A stretch of DNA of 64,000 nucleotides from Rheum nobile (taxonomy: Eukaryota > Streptophyta > Magnoliopsida > Caryophyllales > Polygonaceae): NCBI GenBank assembly GCA_027886185.1, contig WOAB01000011.1, forward strand, positions 11,860,001-11,924,000, written 5' to 3'. The notes beneath the pieces are model-generated. The model searched no databases. It worked only from the letters and a program-made list of their open reading frames with translations, and was not told where the DNA came from. The translations under genes were made by a program, and so were the position numbers. This document shows positions 58,001 to 64,000 of this stretch, piece after piece. Position 1 is the first letter of the stretch. Each line of letters opens with the position of its first letter.

Positions 58001-58190
58001 ACTGAAGTAGGCTCCAAGAGCTTGGTACAGCAGGATTGACACATTCTTCATCAACAACAGCTTTGCAAGGAGTGAAAATGAACCTACCTTGTATGTAAAG
58101 AGGCAAAGTAACCAAGAGTTCATTGTGATATGCTTGTATGTTGATGATATCATCTATTTCAGTTCCTCTCAAGCACTGTTAGATGAGTTC
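55062..58190 (+). pseudogene. gag-pol: Copia-5 gag-pol, first frame (gag, protease, integrase, RT start)
   Basis: Starts MFTMMNNGSHNNGTSQLPIF (55062). Gag core: GVNYHFWELKMKTLFKSHEL, LRQEYLGDKKVITVRLQSLR, an RGRGRGGFRGRGRGR stretch and the zinc knuckle CYYCKKPGHKEAQC. Protease: WYIDSGCSNHMSG. A TGA at 56574 replaces Trp before RASDCLELLHANLCGPMQ. Integrase: LITDDFSRMSWVYFQKAKSE, RTDRGGEFMSKEFTDFCDEH, PYTPEQNGVVERKNRTVVEM. RT: FQFDVKSAFLNGELQEEVFV, then a TAG at 58008 for Gln in YGLKQAPRAW, and LYVDDIIYFSSSQ. An extra base near 58195 shifts the frame. Confidence 0.93.
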
Positions 58191-58194
58191 AGAA

Positions 58195-59106
58195 AAGACA
58201 ATGACACAGGAGTTTGAGATGACTGATCTGGGGCAGCTGCAACACTTCCTTGGTTTGGAAGTGAAGCAAAGAAAGAGTGACATCTTTGTATGCCAGAAGA
58301 AGTATGCAAATGATCTCTTGAAGAAGTTTGGCATAGAGAAGGATGATGCTGCAACAACACCAATGAATGCCAATGAGAAACTTCAGAGAAATGATGGAAC
58401 TGGACAAGCTGATGAGAAGATATTCAGAAGTCTTGTAGGAGGACTGAATTATCTTACACACACAAGGCCAGATATAGCATATTGTGTGAGTGTGGTGTCC
58501 AGGTACATGCATAGTCCAACTAAGCAACACTTTGGAGCAGCAAGAAGAATTCTGAAGTATGTGGCAGGCACAACTGAGTATGGACTTTGGTACGAGAAAA
58601 CTTTAGGCTTCAAGCTTGTGGGACACACAGACAGTGATTGGGCTGGAAGCTTGGATGATAGGAAGAGTACATCCGGATCAGTGTTCAACTTAGGATCAAG
58701 AGCTATCACTTGGAGCTCAAAGAAGCAGGACACAGTTGCTCTGTCCTCATCTGAGGCAGAATATGTTGCAGCTGGTGCAGCTGCAAGGCAAGCCAGTTGG
58801 CTAAGGAAGTTGTTGATTGATCCGTGCTGCAAGCAGGAGGTAGCTACTGAGATTTGGTGTGACAACAAGTCAGCCATAGCTATGACAAGGAATCCAGTAT
58901 TCCATGCAAGAACCAAACACATAGAGGTGCAGCATCATTACATCAGAAAACTTGTGATGGATGATAAGGTTGTGCTGAAGTTCTGTGGAACCAATGAGCA
59001 GAATGCAGACTTGTTCACGAAGGCATTGAATCCAGCAAAGCACAACTTCTTCATGGAAAGGATTGGAATGCGTAAGTTTGAATTAAGAGGAGGTGTTGAA
59101 ATATAA
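58195..59106 (+). pseudogene. pol: Copia-5 pol, second frame (RT end and RNase H)
   Basis: After a 1-base frameshift: MTQEFEMTDLGQLQHFLGLE, LNYLTHTRPDIAYCVSVVSR, HTDSDWAGSLDDRKSTSGSV, SSSEAEYVAAGAAARQASWL, CDNKSAIAMTRNPVFHARTK, and NEQNADLFTKALNPAKHNFF. The RNase H catalytic acidic residues (D...E...D) appear intact. The frame runs through the purine tract into the LTR. Confidence 0.92.
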
Positions 59107-59414
59107 TTCAAACACTTAGTCTATTTTTTAGTATGTTTTTCAGTTATGTGTGAGCCTATGTTTAGGCTAGTTTATCTTATCATTTCTGTTAGCATTAGTG
59201 CCCACGATCCTAGGCAGTTGTTAGACGTGGTTAGTGGGATGGTAGTTAGTCAATTTGTTCTATGTAATGCTCGGTTGAAGCATAAGAAATTAAGTAAGGA
59301 AATCAGAACAAAAGCAGTTTCTGATATCTCTCTGGTTTTCCTCTGTTCTTCCTTCGATCTTTGCTCACAGATTTATCCACTGTTACATTGGTTTTTATCC
59401 GCAATTTGCCTACA
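59094..59414 (+). repeat. Copia-5 3' LTR (321 bp)
   Basis: Starts TGTTGAAATATAATTCAAAC and ends GCAATTTGCCTACA before TGTAC. Differences from the 5' LTR include TTAATATG/TTAGTATG and TTATATG/TTATGTG. Confidence 0.93.
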
Positions 59415-59790
59415 TGTACTCGTGTAACTTGGCTCTTTCTCTTGAAAACCAAATCTGAAGTCAGCACTATAATTCCCTCATTTGTTTCAATGATACAAAC
59501 ACAATTTGAGACCTCCAAAAAGGGATTTAGGACTGATAATGCTAAGGATTTCCTTAATCAATCCTTAGGGTCATTCTTTTCCGAAAAGGGCATCATCCAT
59601 GAGTCCTCATGTGTTTATACCCCATAACAAAATGGCCTTGTTGAAAGGAAAAATGGGCATCTCCTCAACATCACTCGTGCCTTACTTCTTCATCATAATG
59701 TCCCTAAACAATTCTAGGGGGAAGCTGTTCTTGTGGCTACATATCTTGCCAATCGTCTACCTTCAAATGTTCTGAACTTTCTCAGCCCCA
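59415..59790 (+). pseudogene. pol: Copia-4 integrase C-part (resumes after Copia-5)
   Basis: With Copia-5 and one TGTAC removed, IIDDCT continues as RVTWLFLLKTKSEVSTIIPS, FRTDNAKDFLNQSLGSFFSE, a stop, NGLVERKNGHLLNITRALLL and GEAVLVATYLANRLPSNVLN. The text ends at FLSPI where the deletion junction meets the LTR. Confidence 0.85.
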
Positions 59791-59982
59791 TTATTAAAGT
59801 TACTTTTAGCAGACTTTTCTTGTAAGTTGTGCATCTGTCCAGCACACTTTAGGTGTCTCTAGTATTCATTATTATTCTAGGAACTAGGAGTAATTACTTC
59901 TCTACTACTACTCTTCTGTATTTATTCACTTCCAGATTGTAATAGATTTTACTACTGTTTTTCTTCTCTAAGAAAACTCACA
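59791..59982 (+). repeat. Copia-4 3' LTR, 5'-truncated (192 bp)
   Basis: Matches 52620-52811 of the 5' LTR and ends AAGAAAACTCACA before AATTG. Confidence 0.82.
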
Positions 59983-59987
59983 AATTG

Positions 59988-60398
59988 TATTGTGACCGAA
60001 AATATGATAAGTTGGAGATCCATTATATCAAGGGTTGTTCTGATAATTATACAGCTTAGAGTAGCCTATAGACCCTAAAAGTGAGACACTTATATGTACC
60101 ACAAAGCAAGGGTTCTAAGTGGGATTTTTCCTTTGCCTTCTTTTTCTGCGCACCAGTTTCAGTATTATTTTGTAAAATGTACCTTTACTTAGTTTGAACT
60201 TCTCATAAACCGTCTTCAACAATTTCAAGTTTTAAAATTCAGAAAGCACACTCCTTCTCTTACTACTCTTTTAAAAAAGGATCCAATCAGGGTCAAATAG
60301 ATGATATGTCGGTAGAGACTACTAGAACGCTGCTAAGCAAATAAAAAGAACCAAGAATTAAAAGCAGCAGTTACTAGAACCTGTTAACTTTGCATGTG
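59988..60398. other. Intergenic DNA and probable 3' UTR of the DUF3531 gene
   Basis: No coding recognised. It lies just downstream of the minus-strand stop codon and should hold that gene's polyadenylation site. Confidence 0.45.
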
Positions 60399-63300
60399 TC
60401 ATATCTTGAAGAACTTGTACCCATCTTCAGGGCTCGTCATCCCTTCTTCCCAGTCTCCCATGCGGCGTCCACCGAACACCACTTGCTGGATGCCCACATA
60501 TCTGATTATGCACCAGCACATTAATATATCAGATTTATACTCCAAGCATGACAAGGCTGGCTCTATTTTTGTGCATGGAACGTAATTACATAGTGTAGCT
60601 TAGTAAACTTGCTGAAGAGCAAAAGGGTAAAGTCATTACTCTGAACTTAACACAGTCAAGCAATTAAGGAGGACGTCAATGGAGAAAAAGTCAGCTGTTC
60701 CCAAATCAACCCTGTTGACAAATGAGGAAATATGTGAACAGTACCTTCAGCAGTAGAAACGTGACATCTTAGAATCATGCAAGGCGCAGAGAGTGAGTAT
60801 ACTCGTACCAAAACCGTCCCCAGTTATCTTGAAATTGTACATCACCTATGTCATGGAATGATGCAGGCATGACTTTGGAGCCTTTGTCTGCATCATAAAG
60901 TGGGTCATACTCCATTGAAGTGTTTGCCAACTGCTCATACATAAGAGACAAACATAGAAAATATTTTAGGATTTAAGCAAAATATGCACGTCTGACTGAT
61001 CTTTATACTCCAACAAAATTGGAGAAGTTAAAACTAATGCCAGGGAAAATAATTTTTATGACTTCGTGCATTCCAGATATGTTATCTAGTAGAGAAAAAT
61101 TGGAAAAGTGACCATGAATATCTTACCTGCAAATTAGAAGAATTAAAGGCTCCGAGACGTCCCATAACATACCAAGCTTGAATAACCTATATGAGATTCA
61201 CCATAAGGATATGACATGCAATAAATAACCAGACAGATCTCTTACATATCTGACAAAGGAAACGAGTCGGAAAGATTCTCATACACTTCCAATAATGTCA
61301 ACGTCTCGATCTGATGGAGATCCAAACAATTCAATCCATATATATGAATCCACTGGATTGTAGCTGCAGGTCAGAAATCACATGAGCATAAATTTCAATT
61401 TTTTTTTATGAGAAAGAACTATATCGAGTACACCACATAATGCACTACCAGGAACTAGAACTCTTTTTGCATTATAAATTAGAATAGACTGGTATCATCA
61501 GCAAAGCATTTCCCTGGAGAACTGATATTAATTGTATAGCATGACAGAAAGAATGATACAAACTTCAGTGTGAACCCCTTGAACTTGTGTTTTACACAGC
61601 AGACAAAAAGTACCAAGTTTTAAAAGTTCATCACAACATATAAGGAATAGAGAACACATGCTACGCCAGTGCATATTCATAATCCATGAACATTTTTATT
61701 ATGTTTACATATAAACACTTTTACAGACTCAACTGTGCACAAGGGCTCTACGCCTCTACTTGTTACCGCCTATGATCCCAGTTCAACAGGTGAGAAATCT
61801 TATCCAGATTACTAGAAAACCATTTTCAGTGATACAAGTCTGCTCTCAGAAACTACTTATTATGCAACTTCAGAAGAAGATGACAATTTCATCAGAGTCA
61901 ACCTTAGTTTAAAACGTCAAATTCCAGCAAAATAGGTTAATCAGAGACAACTTAAGAGCCTTAAAAGACTTCTTTTGGTAAGAAAAAACAATTGAGAACA
62001 AAAATGGGAACAAAAACAAAGTAAATACGGGGAAAATTAGTTGTGGAACAAAGATGTACACCGGAAACACAGCCAAACGAAGTTAACTTGCATCATAGAC
62101 TAAAAGCATTACTCTTTAGAAAAGGTTGACAATATTAAACTTAGAGACATCTTACTCTCTAAAGCTGACTTTAAACGCAAGCACAGAGCCAGTCTTCGAC
62201 TTGTTGAAGTTCTCCTGGCCTTTCTTCCTAACTCTCTCCTCCACCTTAAAACATAAATTTACGAAAGAGATAAATAGGGATTAGTGATCCCAAAAGAAAG
62301 AATGTATCCTTAAAGAGCACAAGAAAAGATTGGCTCAGGATTTTGCATAAATCACACTTTAACTGCCAACCAGTGAGTTGCCTTCACCCATGCCACGATT
62401 AAAAGTCTGTTGCAAATACAATATAATAACAAATGGTCTAAACAGCATGAAGGATAATCGTATAGACAGTGTTTTATTTTATTATAATTTTCCAATTACA
62501 CCCTTTCATACAGACAAACTAATGTTATGATTTCAAACAAATCATACAAAAACCAAAGTGTGAAGCTTGCAATTAAACTAGTATCAGATTTTCGCACAAG
62601 TCATATAAAACTAATGTCAGAGTTCCGTATGATTTGTATGAAACCACTATTTGAGTTGTGTAATAATATGGGGGTTTGCATGCTCTATGTGACCTGTTGG
62701 GATTATGTAATGTTTACTTGCAAGGGTGTACATGCCTACGCATGCTACTATTTCATAATTTTTCAAGCAGTCAGAAGAAGCATGAAACCTACAATATAAG
62801 GATGAAATTGCCCCAGTTCGCATAACATTCATAGCTGAAGCATAAAATAGGTTTTATGTGGCACAAACCTAATAGCGGGACGATGTCGAAGGTGATTAAG
62901 GTTTCGTTTGGATAACCAAATTATACTTATTGAAGTTAATTTAAAGTCTCTAGCATTTTGAGGAACTTTTTTTCGTTAAAAGAAATCTCAACATTAATTC
63001 AACTAATATTTCAGCTCCGGCTACCAATTCAGCTTGGCATGCCAAGTGCCTTTCTTATCAGCATTTTGAGGAACTTATTTTACACTTAGACATGGCAACA
63101 GAACAAATTTGCTTGCAACCAAACAGAAGTGCAAAAAGATAAAAACGAAATTGGAGGAATGAGAATACCCTTTTACGCATCAACTCAGGGTCTCCAATGC
63201 TATCTCCAAGAACTGCTCTCAGCTCCATATCGTTCTTACACGCATCTTCCAACACTCTGTTTACAACATTGGTATCAGAAGAAAGCCCTCAAAAAGCACA

Positions 63301-63681
63301 TGAAATTCATAGTATTTTCTCTGTCTATCATTCTTACTTAGCCCAATCAGGATAGTTGTGAACCCGGTCGAGTTCTCTCTTCCGCTTCTCCTCTCGCAAT
63401 TTGAGCAACCTCCTTCCCCTCGCCGTCGTCCCCGACCCCTTCGCCTCCTCCTTCTCTCTCCCGACGCCGCCATTATCTCCGCCACGGGTGCTCCGTCGGC
63501 AGGTACACTCGTAGCTTCTGGATTCGTAATTGCGGGAGTGCAATTGGTTGTAGTCTAATTGCGGGAAGGGAGACCGGGAAACCAACAGTACGGACGGTGA
63601 TTGAAGGGAGAGAATGGAATTGAAGCCATGGAAGTTGAGCTTAGCCGCGTTGGAGGAAAACGCAAGAGGAGCTTGCGACAT
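60399..63681 (-). CDS. DUF3531 family protein, probably plastid-targeted (8 exons, complete)
   Basis: Exons in order of translation: 63681-63338, 63256-63169, 62244-62156, 61363-61285, 61186-61127, 60930-60809, 60711-60640, 60501-60399. All junctions are GT-AG and the phases agree, giving 318 residues and a TGA. The first ~60 residues (MSQAPLAFSSNAAKLNF...) are rich in Ser and poor in acidic residues, like a chloroplast transit peptide. A Gly/Arg-rich basic stretch follows. The conserved part begins VHNYPDWAK-VLEDACKNDM and includes VRKKGQENFNKSKTGSVLAF, YNPVDSYIWIELFGSPSDRD, VIQAWYVMGRLGAFNSSNLQ, EYDPLYDADKGSKVMPASFH, VDLGTADFFSIDVLLNCLTV, and YVGIQQVVFGGRRMGDWEEG at the C-terminus. These are hallmarks of the plant DUF3531 family, whose biochemical role I do not know. 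The gene converges with katanin across the transposon block. Confidence 0.9.
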
Positions 63682-64000
63682 TGTTGATTTTCACTTGCCT
63701 CGTTTTTTTTCTTCCTATGAACTATTTTACGGATAGAATTTTCATTTTCTTAATTTTTTTAATAAGAGATTTTTTATTTTCTTAGTGTCAGTTTGATATT
63801 GATACGAGGTTATCAGGCATGGATATCTCATATTCTCATATATGTGTTTGAGATATATTGATATCGATATCAAATGTTATTTAATAAATGTAGATATCAG
63901 TGATATCAAAGTAATATGAAAATGATATTAGAGTGTTATTTTGATATCTCTCAGAAAATTAATATGTCATTCATATTTAAACACATATCTGATACCTTAA
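63682..64000. repeat. Upstream region of DUF3531 gene; GATATC-rich AT repeat
   Basis: The bases next to the start codon should contain the 5' UTR and promoter, in which I see no certain motif. From about 63790 on, GATATC/GATATT words are dense, and the start (GAGGTTATCAGGCATGGATA) and the window end (reverse complement TTAAGGTATCAGATATG) are loosely inverted. It could be an AT-rich MITE running off the window. Confidence 0.35.

Larger units (their letters stand above)
54653..59414 (+). mobile_element. Copia-5: young Ty1/copia element inside Copia-4
   Basis: LTRs 54653-54973 and 59094-59414 (both 321 bp) are flanked by TGTAC (54648-54652, 59415-59419). The primer-binding site TGGTATCAGAGC begins at 54976 and the purine tract (AATTAAGAGGAGG) ends at 59093. 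The LTRs differ at only a few positions by eye. It is nearly coding-complete, so it is the most recent insertion on this side. Confidence 0.94.
52590..59982 (+). mobile_element. Copia-4: Ty1/copia element, RT deleted, host of Copia-5
   Basis: The 5' LTR is 52590-52811 and the 3' LTR remnant about 59791-59982, with target duplication AATTG (52585-52589, 59983-59987). The primer-binding site is at 52812. Gag, protease and integrase are present. After integrase text SNVLNFLSPI the sequence passes straight into the 3' LTR, missing its first ~30 bases, so RT, RNase H and the LTR start were removed in one deletion. Copia-5 is inserted in the integrase. Confidence 0.85.

Noticed and set aside
63261..63558. 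Open frames antisense to the first DUF3531 exon
   Set aside because: They are shadows of the GC-rich transit-peptide exon. The minus-strand frame is supported by conserved downstream exons and consistent splice phases.

Overview
The window is plant nuclear DNA, most likely from a eudicot. Two spliced housekeeping genes sit at the edges and converge on each other. Between them lie about 54 kb made almost entirely of transposable elements. There are no bacterial-type operons, rRNA, tRNA or CRISPR arrays that I can see. All gene models below were derived by reading splice sites and translations by eye.

Left edge (1-6312, + strand): the last 14 exons of a katanin p80 (KTN80/KATNB1-type) gene, covering the end of the WD40 propeller, a low-complexity linker and the C-terminal con80 domain. 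All 14 exons join in frame to 628 residues and a stop. Right edge (63681-60399, - strand): a complete eight-exon gene for a DUF3531 protein with a plastid-targeting-like N-terminus, 318 residues.

7.36-13.64 kb: a minus-strand poly(A) retroposon with a GC-rich tandemly duplicated 5' part; an RNase H (RVT_3) domain split by a Tourist-like MITE and AT-rich DNA; and a decayed PIF/Harbinger transposon (Myb/SANT-type ORF1, then a transposase).

13.64-33.26 kb: a four-level nest. The Harbinger transposase is split by Gypsy-1 (+ strand, TSD ATGAG). Gypsy-1's integrase is split by Gypsy-2 (- strand, TSD ACTTT). Gypsy-2's pol remnant is split by Gypsy-3 (+ strand, chromodomain-type Tekay/Del-like, TSD GTAGG). 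At each level the interrupted reading frame resumes on the far side of the insert.

34.95-39.28 kb: a decayed minus-strand Ty1/copia element (Copia-1), whose gag is interrupted by a ~1.49-kb near-perfectly symmetrical inverted repeat with LTR-like arms and an inverted ~37-bp minisatellite core. 39.69-44.73 kb: Copia-2 (+, TSD CACAC). 45.20-51.54 kb: Copia-3 (-, TSD ATTCT). 51.55-52.59 kb: older intergenic DNA holding a second copy of the last katanin exon. 52.59-59.98 kb: Copia-4 (+, TSD AATTG, RT deleted), itself split by the young Copia-5 (+, TSD TGTAC).

No element looks fully coding-competent. Gypsy-3 and Copia-5 come closest, each with only a few stops or one frameshift and very similar LTR pairs. 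The strongest candidates for something unusual are the palindromic element at 37.1-38.6 kb, the displaced katanin exon copy 45 kb from its parent, and the Gypsy-2 deletion derivative that kept an open frame.
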